A DNA stretch of 64,000 nucleotides from Poecilobothrus nobilitatus (lineage: Eukaryota > Arthropoda > Insecta > Diptera > Dolichopodidae). This document shows, piece by piece, positions 48,743-61,312 of the stretch. How positions within the stretch are numbered: the stretch's first letter is position 1; each line of letters begins with the position of its first letter. Under the pieces are notes generated by a model. The model was not told the DNA's origin. It saw only the letters and a program-made list of their open reading frames with translations, and ran no database searches. Location: positions 315,404,018 to 315,468,017 of the forward strand of contig OX352772.1 in the NCBI GenBank assembly GCA_947095535.1, written 5' to 3'. The position numbers and the translations under genes were made by a program.

Positions 48743-49771
48743 ACTTTTATATCGTAATAATGTATATCGTATAATTAATAGTAGTAATAATAACAATAAT
48801 AATATTAATAATAATAATAGTAATAGTAATAATAACAATAATTATAATAATAGTAATAATAATATTAGCTGCTACAGTGAGGCTATATTTGGTTATATCA
48901 TGAAAGTAAGGTGTTATATACTGCTGCACGTTGTAATCCACGGATGGCGCTGAATCTGTAGTAAAATATTAACAACAATAACAATAATAATAATAATAAT
49001 AGTAATAATAATAATAGCTGCTACAGTGGAGCCATCTTTGGTTATATCATGCAAGTAAGGTGTTATATACTACTGCACGTTGTAATCCACTGATGGCGCT
49101 GACTCTGTAGTAAAATAATAACAATAATAATAGTAATAATAATAATAATAGTAATAATAATAATAATAGTAATAATAATAATAATAATAGTAATAGTAAT
49201 AATAATAATAATAATAAAAGTAATAGTAATATAACAATAATTATAATAATAATAATAGTAATAATAATAATAGCTACTACAGTGGAGCTATCTTTGGTTA
49301 TATCATGCAAGTAAGGCGTTATATACTGCTGCACGTTGTATCCACTGATGGCGCTGACTCTGTAGTAAAATAATAATAATATTAATAAGAATACTAATAC
49401 CAATAATAGTAACCGCTACAGTGACAGTGGGGGTTGCCTTCAATAATTACCTCATGTAGTTATAGTTACTATATACTACTACTACATGTCGTAACTGTTG
49501 TGACGGCTTTAGTCACTGTTAGCAAAATAATAATAATAGGCGGATTCATTGTTTCCTTACAGTCCCACTCCCAATTCAATGTATCCTTATCCATTTCCTA
49601 TCCTTTTCTATCCCTACTCCCTAGTCAATATGCTGCATTCGCAGGTAAGGGTTTCATCCCATTATATTGGCTAAAGAGGAAGGTGGGTTTAGTCAGTAAG
49701 AATCTGACACTACCAAGGGGGACATTCTTGGTGTCTTTGGAAGATTCCCAACTCCCCTAGAAAAAAAAAAA
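48743..49771 (+). mobile_element. composite SINE type 3, head-less and internally expanded
   Basis: It starts with 'ttttatatcgtaataatgta' as in the 26375 copy, but no tRNA head precedes it. The body unit ('gctgctacagtg', 'atctttggttatatcatg', 'gatggcgctgactctgtag') is present three times, at 48867, 49016 and 49272. A decayed fourth start lies at 49411, and TAA tracts separate the units. The 3' part (49440-49771) matches 26680-26989, including 'ggtgggtttagtcag' and the closing A run. The frame at 49434-49760 covers this 3' part and is not supported as a gene. Confidence 0.78.
48776..49410. repeat. TAA microsatellite tracts alternating with SINE body units
   Basis: Interrupted (TAA)n/(TAG)n/(CAA)n tracts occupy 48776-48866, 48968-49015, 49119-49271 and 49372-49410. 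On the minus strand they encode poly-Leu/Ile by chance, producing the apparent 118-codon frame at 49047-49403. Confidence 0.9.
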
Positions 49772-49839
49772 CTTAAACTTGTATACTTGTAAGATTGCAG
49801 ATTGGCAAAGGCGTGAATTGATTTCACAACAATAGGTAG

Positions 49840-50045
49840 CTTACAAATTATTTAAAAAATATTTTGTATACATTTCATTTAATTATAGCTTTCTTAATTT
49901 TTGAGTTATCATGCTGATGATGAACAGAAGAACAAAGTTTAATCAAATAATTTTTTGATTGTCATACTACCCATGCACTTATTTCGAAGAGTTAAAAACG
50001 GAGAAACAATTTCAATATATACTAGAGACTATCGTACGGGTATAA
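49840..50045 (+). repeat. family B right-end remnant
   Basis: Diverged copy of the last about 200 bp of family B: 'agctttcttaatttttgagt', 'cttatttcgaagagttaaaa', and the terminus ctatcgtacgggtataac. The GACG run is reduced to 'gctgatgatgaacagaag'. Confidence 0.65.
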
Positions 50046-50295
50046 CAATATCAAAATATACTAGGGATCTTTAAAAATTAAATGTTTAGAGTCATTTTAT
50101 TTTCTGATAACTATATTTTATATGTTACTTGCTACAAACAAATGTTTTTTGACGACTGTAAAGTATTATAGTAAAACTGTTATAGCACGTCTACTTAATT
50201 AAACGACAAAATTAAGATAGTAAGAGGTATAGCAATTATTTGGTAACAAGGGGTATTTGTTAAGAAAAATGACTTTTTGAGTAATTTTGTATATG

Positions 50296-50361
50296 TGCAA
50301 GATTCGAATGCGGATTCCTTCGGTTTATATGTCACGTGAAGTACTAGGCCATCGAGGTTGT
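50296..50361 (-). mobile_element. tRNA-like SINE head fragment
   Basis: On the minus strand: 'cctcgatggcctagtacttc' (A-box-like), then 'accgaaggaatccgcattcg' and 'aatcttgcaca' (B-box-like). The downstream SINE body is not recognisable. Confidence 0.45.
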
Positions 50362-51491
50362 GTTTTTTACTGAATTTATCATTTATTCATTATTTTGTTA
50401 GGTATTCATTATACAAATTATTATATATTTATTGCAGCTACCTATCAAGTATGTTCATTCATTCAGATATTTCAGGTATTTCAAAAGGTAGTTATTTGTT
50501 AAATACTTACAAAACCACATTATATTCGAATTCCTTAAAAACTTTAAAATAAAATAAGTATTAAACTTATAAAGTCTATTAATTTTAATGAAAAACCATT
50601 AGGTATTTTACATTGTCCTCTGACCTTGTATTTATATTATTATATTATCAATCAAAAATTATTATTGAAATACTAATAAGAAACAAACAAAAAACAAAAA
50701 TATTCACAAATGTGTTATTAAATTAATTTTTAATTAAATTAAACAAAAAAAAAAAAACATTGAATTAAATTTTAACAAAATCGACAAAATTTTCAAAAGG
50801 TAAATAAAATTATTAAAAATACATAGTATACATATTATATTAATATTTACTTACATTTAATTAAATTTTTTCTACTATAATTTATAGATTTTATTTGTAT
50901 TAAAAAAAAAAAAATTTTTTTTTGTTGTCCTTTTCCTTTTTAATAATAATAATAATTTATTATTTTGTATTAAAATTAACATTTTGGGAAAATATAATTG
51001 GAAATGTTATTAATTTGATTATTCATCATATATTTATATACATATATGCATGTATTAATTTGTTTAATTTTATTTGATTATTTTTTAATAATAATTTTAT
51101 TTTAATTTATTATTATTAATTTTTAATTGACTTTTCTTTTCTTTTTTTTTTTTTTACATTTTTTATTGCTTAATTCTTTTTTTTCGATTTTCGATTTAAT
51201 TCAATAAATAAACACAATTTATATTTTTTAATGTATATATAAAATATTATATGTTATAAAATTTATTAAATACAATAGAATATTACAAAAATTACAAAAA
51301 AAAAGTATATATATAAATATAATATATATATGTATATATACATAATAGAAAAATTCCATCGATCACTAAGTTGATATGAAAAATTAATTTCCTATATTCA
51401 CCACTTTTATTTACCACTCTTATTTTTCTTATTTTTTATATTTTATACTTTTTATTTTTACTACCACGTGTGTTTATATACCTATTCAATA
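50362..51491. other. AT-rich stretch without recognisable gene
   Basis: Low-complexity A/T DNA with TA runs near 51305-51345. No gene was seen. Confidence 0.5.
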
Positions 51492-51493
51492 TA

Positions 51494-52349
51494 CAGGGTG
51501 ACCAGACCATACCTATAAGCTTTTTAAGAAGGTAAGAAGTGGTTATTTTAAAATATAAAAAAAAATTATGAACTACTTAAGTCTGGAGAGTTCTATCGAT
51601 TGGTGATATTTTAAACTTCCGAAAAGGACCGGAAATTCACCGAAACCGAGATTTTCAAATGCGAACTTCCGAAGCTTCCGAAAAGGACCGCAAATTTACC
51701 GAAATCGAAATTTTCAAATGGAAATGGGTATTTTTCGATACAAATTCAGATTCTACGTCAAAAAATAAAAAACTTTTGTCTTAATAATTTTTGTTTGTTT
51801 TCTAACTATTTCCCTTTAAACTTAATAAAAATACAATAAAAATCTTTCATATTTTTCCTTATAAATTTTAGTAGTTGCACATTTTCATGTTGCAGCAACA
51901 TTTTTCAGCATCATTTTTCAGCAACATTTTCATGATACATTAACATCATTTTGCAACTTTTTCATGTTGCAGCTACATTTTTCAGCAACATTTTCATGTT
52001 GCAGCAACATTTTCCAGCAAGATTTTAATGATACATCAACATAACTTTAATTTGAAAATTAAATTACTAAAATTTATAAGGAAAAATATGAAAGATTTTT
52101 ATTTTATTTTTAATTAATTTAATTTTTATTAATTTTTTTAATTTTTTGACGTAGAATCTGAATTTGTATCGAAAAATACCCATTTCCATTTGAAAATTTC
52201 GATTTCGGTAAATTTGCGGTCCTTTTCGGTTCCTATATCACCAATCGATAGAAGCTCCCCCGACTTTGTTAATAATTTTTTTTTTATATTTTAAAATAAC
52301 AACTCCTTTCCTTCTTAAAAAGCTGATACGCATGGTCTGGACCACCCTG
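51494..52349. mobile_element. palindromic TA-flanked element, 856 bp
   Basis: The ends cagggtg-ccagaccat and its reverse complement atggtctggaccaccctg are flanked on both sides by TA. The inverted arms extend far inward: 'ccgaaaaggaccgcaaattt' and 'cgatacaaattcagattcta' on the left recur complementary on the right (52148-52235). The left arm holds an extra tandem copy of the 'cttccgaaaaggaccg' block (51617-51719) that the right arm lacks. The loop (51870-52040) is a run of 'catgttgcagcaacattttt' type repeats. A TA duplication fits Tc1/mariner mobilisation by inference. No transposase is encoded. Confidence 0.82.
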
Positions 52350-53244
52350 TATATAATTATATAATATAACATATAATATATAATTTTGTTTCAATCAAAT
52401 TCAATTACTTTGTTTAGTGAATTTTGTTATAATGTAGCCATAAAAGTATATATACAACAAAAATAAAAAAAACATGTAAAAAATCATTGAAATTTAAACA
52501 ATAAAATAAGAAAAAAAAACAGCAACAATAACAATAACAATAAAAAAAAAATAGAAGAGAAGAAGAGAAAATATTGAATAAAATAGAATAGAATTGAAAT
52601 TGACCGAATATATTCAATTGTATATAAATTTCATTTGGAAGAGGAGGATAAAAAATAACAAATTTTTTTTTTATTTCAATATTGTATTTTTGTTTTTAAG
52701 AGACACTCAATTTTAATTATTATTCAATTAAAAAAAATAAATAAAAAACTAAAAAACAAAATAAACTTAATTGACTTTAAAAAAAAAATAAAATACCACA
52801 TTTTAAATTATATTTTTTGACTAATTATTTACTATGACCTTGTCTTTGGTACAAGTAATATTTTTGTATAAAAATTGTTATAATTGAAATAAGTTAATAA
52901 AAAAAAAAATTTAAAATAGGTACATGTTAAAATATGTATCTAAAATAGGCATAGTCTATTTTTAGTACCTTTTTCATTATTTTTATTTTGTTATATGAAA
53001 TTTAATATTTTACACTGAAAATTTCTGAATTATATTTAACAAAATGGGAGATTTCTTTTTTCAAACGGAAAATAATAGTATATTCTTAGATTTTTAATCA
53101 TTTTTAATGAAATTTATAATACGAGTATATTGAACAAAATTTAAAATATTATTTATAAAAAAAAAAAAATAGGTAGGTATTGACAGCAAAATCCCTAAAA
53201 GTATGCAATATTTTTCCAATTTACGTAATCAATTGCAATTCATC
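52350..53244. other. AT-rich stretch without recognisable gene
   Basis: A/T-rich DNA with A-rich and 'aacaata' repeats near 52520-52550. No coding or repeat landmark was found. Confidence 0.5.
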
Positions 53245-53253
53245 TAATTCGAG

Positions 53254-53528
53254 CGGGGGGGGGGGTAGCCTAGTGGGTAGACGTGTGGCGTATTAACCGA
53301 AGGAGTGTGGGTTCGATCCCTGCACAGGTCGTAAGTTTTTTTCTTTACATACCCCCCTTAAGACCTAATACAATGTAAATATATAGTATATAATATAAAC
53401 AAAATAAATAATATTAGTATATAATTTAATAATAGTATAAAAACCTATAATGGCCTTAGTAGCCGATGGTTCAATAATATTGCACTACATTAATGTATGT
53501 AATATTAATATAAATAAATAAATAAAAA
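53254..53528 (+). mobile_element. tRNA-derived SINE type 2, copy 2
   Basis: Near-identical to 36990-37260: A-box-like tagcctagtgggtag (53266-53280), B-box-like gggttcgatccc (53309-53320), the same body and a (TAAA)n tail. The head begins with an 11-base G run where copy 1 has 'gggggcttcgg'. A 9 bp duplication taattcgag flanks it (53245-53253, 53529-53537). Confidence 0.9.
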
Positions 53529-53537
53529 TAATTCGAG

Positions 53538-53712
53538 GGAGTGCGGGTTTAAATCCTGCACAGGTAGCAAGTTTTATTAATTGAAAACAAATAAATTAAT
53601 AATATTCACTTTTCGACCTATAATGGAGGCCTTAGTAGCCGATGGTCTTGTAATATTACAATATCCTATGTGACTTGTAATATTAATATAAATAAATAAA
53701 TAAATAAATAAT
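53538..53712 (+). mobile_element. older SINE type 2 relative, 5' truncated
   Basis: It starts at ggagtgcgggtttaaatcct, at the B box, and continues with 'gcacaggtagcaagttttat', 'ccttagtagccgatggt' and a (TAAA)n tail. It is closely related to the unit at 37271-37545 in sequence and in position relative to the younger SINE. The A-box half is absent. Confidence 0.65.
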
Positions 53713-54090
53713 TTCTTGTTCACCTAATAGATATTATTATAATACGTGGGCTACATGTAAGTGGATTGAATATAACACTAATAACTTGAGTATAATCTAC
53801 TAAAATATGATTAAATAATTTCATTTAAAAAAAAGGAATCAATGGTGGATATATATGTAATAGTTGTTCTAGTTTTAAATTTTATTTCTCTTCAGGATTA
53901 GTTTCATATTTTTATTTAAAATCTTTTAAATAATTTTTAGCTTTAGAATCTTTTAAAAAACAAACAAAAAAACAGTAAAATAAATTAACTCTTAAACTAG
54001 TAAAATTTAATAAAATATACTTATATTTTAAATTTATAATGTAAGGTATCAACAAATAAATAAAAATACCTATTTATTATTTCAAATAAG

Positions 54091-54606
54091 TATTCAAAAA
54101 TTTTTTTACCTATTAGTTTCACTCTGTCCATCCTTCCATTCGTTCGTCCGTCTGTTTATAAAACTTCTACATACTTAAAGTTAAAGCAATGAAGTTTTAA
54201 CCATGGGTAGGTCTCATGAAAAAATTATTGTTCTAGAACAACTTTTTTATGTAGCCCCACACATTAAGGAGCTACTGCCCCTTAAACATTCAAAAAGATG
54301 TATTTTATATGTTTTTATATTAACTCGTCAGTGTCGGTTTATTTAAATGTGTATATCTCAAGTTCCACTTTACAAATGCCATACAACAGAACTTTATGAA
54401 CCAATGTTAAATTTATACATTTTTTTTTTAATTTAGTATTTAAATTTAGCCTTATTTGAAAACAAAATTTTGCAAAATTTACTTAGCTAGAACTTTAAAA
54501 TTTTTCCAAAAAAAAATAAATATTTGGTGCAACTCACAGTATTCTAAACACTTTGTACTGTCTTTTGGAAGATGTACGTCATTGGTTTACATTCTGCCTT
54601 GTTTTT
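54091..54606 (-). mobile_element. family A element, deleted, minus orientation
   Basis: From the plus strand the tail comes first: 'attagtttcactctgtccat', tetramers, 'ccatgggtaggtctcatg' and 'tgtagccccacacatta'. The head end comes last: 'attggtttacattctgcctt' and 'gtttt'. More than half of the core is missing. The frames at 54456 and 54572 fall in its head end. Confidence 0.75.
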
Positions 54607-56235
54607 TATTAACATTGCATTGCTGGGTATATTCAGAATGATCGTAACACCAAATCATGTATATTTTCTGCATGGACAAACTCTAGTCAATGACTCAATG
54701 TTGATTTTCCAGCACAAAAAATCTTTATTTTTAAATTATTCACAATACATTTAAAAATAAAATTATTTCCAAATTGTAATCAAACAACAATCAAGATTTA
54801 TAATCAATAAATTCTGTAAAGGATATAAATTAAATGGGTATATCCTTAAATTATTATTCAGGGTCTTATAAAAGTACAAAAAATTAATAAGCAATATTAA
54901 TAGAATAATGTTTTTAATAAAAAAAAAAATAATTAAAGAAAACATGAAGAAATTAATAAATTAAAAACATATACATAGATGCAATTCAATCCTAGGAAAT
55001 TTCCCAAATATTTTTAAAATATATAAATTAGAAAAATTGAAAAATTTTCTATGTTATTTTTGTATTTTGATTGTTTCGTCTATTTTCAATAATTTTATTA
55101 TTAAATTACATTAAATTCTCAAGTCTTTTAAAACCAATTAATTTAATTGATTTTAACTACCACAAAATTTCATACTTTGTATTTATGTTAGAAAAAAAAC
55201 AAAAAATTATACTAAAAATTAAAGAATTTTATTGCTTATCTTCATTTTGTTTATTTATTTCTTTGTTATCCTGTTGTTTTAAATATTATTTATAGTTTAT
55301 TTTCATACCCTCTACATTCTTTCTACTTTTTGTCTTTTATATACTTTATTATTGAAATAATTTTCTTTTCTTTTCTTTTTTGTATACTTTTTGTTTTACA
55401 TTTCTATCATTTTCAATAATTTTCTAATAGAATATTATCCTTAATTTAATTTGAGTTGTCACTTTAAATAATATACAAAAACTATACAATATAACGCTGG
55501 GTTATTTTCATTTTGTAAACAATATGGAAGTTTTAAACAAAAAAGAAAATTATTTATTTATTTGCTTTATGTATTTATTTTTACTATTTTCCTTTTATAT
55601 TTATTGTTATTTTAATTTACATTTTAACTTTAATATAATTTATATTATTTAAATTAAATTTTTTTGTATTTCTTATCAATTAATTTTCTATTTTTATTTT
55701 TCAATTTTCTTGAAAGCTTCACATAAAATGTTCATTCAAAATACATTTTCATGTACAGAGGTTGTTACTATGTCACTTGACATTTCTTCATTTAAAACAT
55801 TGCACGATCTTAGTATAATTGAAAAGCTATAATAAGGTTGTGCAATATAATTAAAGACTTTTTATGGTTAGAAGTATATTGCAGCTAACTTTAACTTTCA
55901 TTATAATATTTAAGAAATATTTGAAACGTATAAAATAAAATCGGACTGACTATAATGACTCTTAATATAATTCTTAATTCTTAATATATAATATAAAAGA
56001 CAGTTAAAAGAAATGGAAAAAAGATAAATACTTAACCATCAGTATATAGAGATTTACTTATTTTAAAAAGATAGATTTGACTAGTTATAATAGAGTGATC
56101 AAATAAATAGAACCACAATGAAAATGTACAATTAACGTTGTATTGGAATGCATATCTATTTAAAAAAATTTAGAAAAAGCATTATATCATAACGGTCATA
56201 TTCCAGTTCTTTAAGAAATCTCTATTTTGTATAAA
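54607..56235. other. AT-rich stretch without recognisable gene
   Basis: Dense A/T sequence with many stops in all frames; no repeat landmark. Confidence 0.5.
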
Positions 56236-57435
56236 AATTAGGTAGAATATAAACCAACGGTTTTTAAAAGCACACATTTTCAAAAGACAATATAAACTAT
56301 GTATGATTGTGCACCGAAATTTAAAAATTTCAAATAAAAAAAAAATGTGAAAATAGGACTTTTCTGGAATTTTTAAGGGCTGTAAGTCCGAAATCGTATA
56401 TAACTAAGAAAACCCGTTAACACACGTAAACTTATATTGCTGGATCTTTAATTTTTAAATCTCTTCGAGGAAAAATTTGTACAGGTTCTTAAGTTACAGG
56501 TCCCTAAAAACAGCAAATTCTCAATTTTTGTGCACTAATAGCTCATAGACAGGGGGTGCTGAAAAAAAAAATTTCTAGGTAAACTTCTAATAATTCTAAA
56601 AGTTCTTTCTTGTATCAAAATTTCAGGTTCGTATCTAAAGGTGTGCTGGAGTTATGAAAAAAGAAATTTCATGCAAAATGTGATTTTCACATAATTTAAA
56701 TAGTAAATTAGAAAATATTGCATAATTTTGTTTTATTTTACAGATATAACAAAATTTACGGTCTTCTAACGGTTTTAGATTGTAAAACTATTATTCAAAG
56801 CCTAGGATATATATATCCGAAAATGGGGCATTTTTGCAATTTTGAAGGGCTGTAACTCTGGAACCCTATAAAACTAAAATAAATCATTAACACACATAAA
56901 ATCATATTGGTACTGGAGCTTTAATTTTTATATATTGCTGAAGTAAAATGAGTACAGGTTCCTAAGTTAAAGGTGTTTAAATATAGCAAATTTTCAATTT
57001 TTGAGCCCTTTGGGTGGTCCAAAAAAAATTTCTGAGCAAACTTCAAAATTTACGGTATTTCTGCCCTCAAAATTTCAAGTCCCTATTTGAAAGCGTTCCA
57101 GAGTTATGAGGGTAGAAAATCATGCAAAATTTGGTTTTCACATAACGATAAATTTAAATACTAAATTTAAAATAATTGTATAATTTTGATATTAATTTAC
57201 AAAGTTACAAAAAATACGTGTCGAATGACTTTTTCAGATTAAAAAAATCTTAAGCAGAACATAAGATATATGCATTTAAAAATGGCGCTTTTTCCAAGTT
57301 TGAGGGGCTGTAGCTACGTAATGGATGGGGCTACATGAAAAAGTTGTTCCACAAAATTAATTTTTTTAGAAGACGTACCAATGGTTAAAATTTTTTTCTC
57401 TATCTTAAACGGTGTAATTTTATTGACAATGTGCT
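56236..57435 (+). mobile_element. family A element, fullest single-orientation copy
   Basis: It starts 'attaggtagaatataaacca', runs through the complete core in order and ends 'ctctatcttaaacggtgt' and 'gacaatgtgctaaaaat'. The GACG tetramer run near the tail has been lost. Two successive related sub-blocks are visible, each with 'ggagctttaattttta', 'acaggt' and 'caaattttcaatttttgagc' phrases. The core may therefore be an old tandem duplication of about 500 bp. Confidence 0.8.
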
Positions 57436-60400
57436 AAAAATAAACGTCCACGTCATTAAAAATTATGAACGTAATAAAGTGCTCCTTCCTATTGCTTCGA
57501 AATGGAATATTACATTAAAACTTTGATTTAAAATAAATTTTGTAGAGTTTAAATGTGGTAACATAAAGAGTTATATTCAGTTTTTAAATAAGCAGTCAAT
57601 CATGGTAGAGAATGTCTAAAAAAAAAATTCTCTAAGCAAGCGTTAATATGCGATAAGTGGTAGGACCATCGATACTAGCGTAGCATAGAAAATGATATAC
57701 ATGTTTTGAATTGAAGTGTTCATATTGGAGCATAGCTTTGCATTTGCAAAAAAAAAATTTTGAGTTTTGAGAAATATTAATAATAATGAACTAACATCCG
57801 GCGATTTTATAGCCGAAACCATTACTCGGTAAAACATTGACCATATTGAAAGCAATTTTAATTTTTCAGAATTTTAATTTGTTAATCAAACATATGTTTG
57901 AAAGTTAAATTGATTTAATCGCATATCTTGTACAATTAATGTATCATGACAAATTGTACCAAGCTTTTTCTTGGTTTTTAATAAAATATAGTCAAAGGTT
58001 TGTACTTTCATTACCATATATTAAACAAATTTAATTAGATTTTCTTTTAAGTTTTAGCATAGATGATAAAATTTCCCAAACTTTGTATTTGTTGCTTTCT
58101 TAATAGAATGAATACAAAATTTCTCAGCTCTTTGTTTTGTATTAATTGATAAGAAAAATATTTACTTTTTCTTTTTTATAATTACAAAAAATAACATCTA
58201 TTAAAAATACAATTGTATATTTTTTTGCTAATAACTGCTTTTAATTTAATATATATATTTTCTTTCTTTTATATAAAAAATTAATTTCTGTCCAAAGCAC
58301 GAATATTCTTAATGACTATTATCAAAGTTCCAATAAAAACACCACATAATGCTCTCATCAGTCATCACTTATCGCAACTCCAATATAACCGCACCTTTAA
58401 ACTAGCAATTCATTTTTGATAGTTTAAGGACAAAAAGTCATTTTGTATTTAAATCATTTTCTAAAAACTGTAATCTTAATCTTTAACCTCCTTTCATTTA
58501 AGTAAAATATATTCAGGGTTCTAAGATTTTTTTTGTAAGGATCCTTTTTTTTGTAACACATTTTCTGAGAATATAATGTTTAACAAATTAATTATAATAT
58601 TGTCAAGATTCTATGCCATTTATTTAAAAACTTCATTGATATGATGATTTTTTGAACTTTTTTGCATTAATTATAAAAGAAAGAATTTTTTTTTGTTTTA
58701 ATTTTTTAGAAAATTTATTTTAAGTTTCACTTCATAAAATTCAATTTTGTAAAAAAAAAAAAAACGCTTAAATTCAAAAAAACAATAATTAAATTTTTTT
58801 TGTAACTTTTTTTTTTTCTTAAATTTTTTTCTTATAGTTTTAGCGCTGTATAAATAATATTTAGGCTTTTATATAGATCCTTCATTGTTTTATTTTTTAC
58901 AAATAAAAATATAAAAGAGTATAATTACATTTTCCAGGATTATAAAAAAAATTTAATTTCCCACACATTTTATTTAAAAAATCTTAATTATACTATTATA
59001 CAAAACAATATATTAATTTAATACCACTTTATACATATATTTTATATCTATATTCATTCAAAATTTCAAAATAAATTTATATAATGAATTATGTATTTAT
59101 TTAAAAAAAAAAAAAAAAACTTACTTTTGATCCTGTTCCTTTTTATTATGAAAATTATTATTTAATCTCCATATAAATTAAATATTTTCTTTGAAAAATG
59201 CTATTCGATTGTTGATTTTTTAATCAGAAATTACATATCTATATATATATATATATATTTGTTAACTTTCTAATACTATTTTTGTTTATTACACTTTTAA
59301 TTTAATTTAAAATATTGCACAAAAAATATTGCACAAAAAATATTGCATTTAAAATTTTTCACTTACTAAATTTTTTTTCTTTTTATTTTTTCATCTACTT
59401 ATCCTTTTTTCTTATATTTTTTTTTTAAATAATATTTTAATTTAATAACCACACTATTTATATATTTTTTATTTTGGTTGTTTCTGAATCAAAAAAAAAA
59501 ACTGATTTCACTGCTTTCACTAATTTCACTAATTTTAAATTCTAAATATACATACATTAAGACTTTTTTAAATGTTGAAACCTATTTTTAAACAAATCTT
59601 TTTTTAAACTTTTCTTTTAATATTTTATCTTTTACTTAATTTTTTATTGTGATACTCACACCATATTCAAATATTATCTACAAAATTTTTTTTATTTTTT
59701 CACTTTATTTTTAATTTTTTTTTTCTTTTTGTTGAAATTAATATTAAAATTTTTATTACTCGTATATCTTTCAATTTCTATATTATCATTTTTAAACTTT
59801 TTTTTTTAATTATTTGTTCTTTTTTTTTTTTTTTTTTTGTATTTTGCAAGGACATTCAAGTACTTAAATTAATATATATAATATGTACGTTAAAAATACA
59901 AAACAAATAATAAACAATAAAAAAAAATGTAAAATAAAAAAAATTGTACGTTAAAAAAACAAAAAAAAAAAAAAAATATATATATACATAAATATTTATT
60001 TTATGCACCAACAATATTGATATTATTTAATATATAAAATATTTTATCATTTTTTATTTGTATATAATATATATGTATGTATATAATATTTAGGTGTATA
60101 TATAATTAAATAAAAGATTATATATTTTTATAATATATATGTTTAAAAACAAATATATTATAAAAATATAAAATATATGTTTAAAAACAAAAAAGAAAAA
60201 TTAAACACTTATTTACCGTTATTATTAAAGCATAGCAGCGCTTTTATCTGTATTACATATTTTTTATACACCTTATTTTTTAATTTTTTTTTTTTTTTTT
60301 ATTTTCTATATTTTAAATATTTATAATATACAATAAACTTGATATATATATGTATATATTCATACATATATATGTATATGTAGGTATAACAATTATAGGG

Positions 60401-61238
60401 GGAAGATTAAAATAAAAAAAAATCCCGTTATTATTGTATGCATATGTATATATATTATACTATACTATTTAAATCTATCTAATTTGAGTTTTTTCTCTTT
60501 TTCTTTTTTCTTTTATTTTTTTTTTTTTTGATTATTATTTTATTTCTTTAAGGAATAAAAACACAAGGGAATGCCTTTTTCTTTCTTTTTATTTATTTTT
60601 TTTTTTTATCTTTTTTTTTTATTTTACGGAAACATATTATTATTATTTTTGTATTACTGGTTGTTTTTATAATTCAAAAAGTAATATAACAAACGCACGT
60701 GTTTTTTTCGTTTTTCTTTTGCTTGGTTTTTTATTTTCTCTTTTTCTATTTTGTTTTTTTCTTTATCTATTTTTATTTTTATTTTTCCTTTTCTATTTTG
60801 TTTTTTCCTTTTCTATTTTTTTGGCTACATAACAATATGTAATGTTATTTAAATTTAAATATTAATACTTCAAATTTTCTTATGTAAATTCATTAAATAT
60901 AAATTCTATCTATTTTCTATATTTTAATAGATATATATTTACATATATATAGTAATAATATCTAATAATAATAATATATTTGTTTGTTTGTAAAATATTT
61001 TTGTTTTTTCTACTTGGTTATACACATAATGCCATCGATAGAAAAAAAAAAAAAAAATTTAACAAAAATTAAATAAACAAATCGAAGAAGAAACGAAAAA
61101 AAAAAGAAAAATCACAACAACAAAACAATTACATATGTATTACTAAACAATTAAATATTAAATACTATATTTATAATAAGAATAGAACGGTGATAGTTAT
61201 AGATTTTTGTTTGTTTTTTTTTTTTTTTTTTGATTTTT
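57436..61238. other. T-rich, low-complexity stretch without supported gene
   Basis: From about 58.6 kb the plus strand is dominated by T and TTTC runs, with scattered TA microsatellites (for example 59236-59259). A 70-codon minus-strand frame at 57643-57855 starts at a non-ATG codon and is not recognised. No repeat terminus was found. Confidence 0.5.
59236..59259. repeat. TA dinucleotide microsatellite
   Basis: A short run of TA units. Confidence 0.85.
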
Positions 61239-61312
61239 TACCGTGTACCGAATTGATTGGGCTTGCACACCCCTCTTTAGTTTTTAAGTGTCGCGGCAAA
61301 AAAAAAAAAAAC
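61239..61312. other. island of complex sequence in T-rich DNA
   Basis: The sequence 'accgtgtaccgaattgattg' then 'ggcttgcacacccctctttag' and 'aagtgtcgcgg' stands out between a T run and an A run. The 'cacccctctttag' could act as a plus-strand splice acceptor, but the frame after it is short and runs into the A tract. Identity unknown. Confidence 0.3.

Noticed and set aside
49047..49403. 118-codon minus-strand frame, the longest in the window
   Set aside because: Its middle is poly-leucine/isoleucine from a TAA microsatellite inside a SINE; the ends are SINE body units.
48776..49410. CRISPR-like array, given the regularly spaced units
   Set aside because: Units are about 100 bp SINE segments separated by TAA microsatellite; spacing is irregular and the genome is eukaryotic.
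49434..49760. 108-codon plus-strand frame
   Set aside because: It coincides with the 3' part of a composite SINE that also occurs at 26.7-27.0 kb, where the frame is not kept.
57643..57855. 70-codon minus-strand frame with membrane-like residues
   Set aside because: Non-ATG start and no recognisable family; T-rich codons give hydrophobic residues by default.
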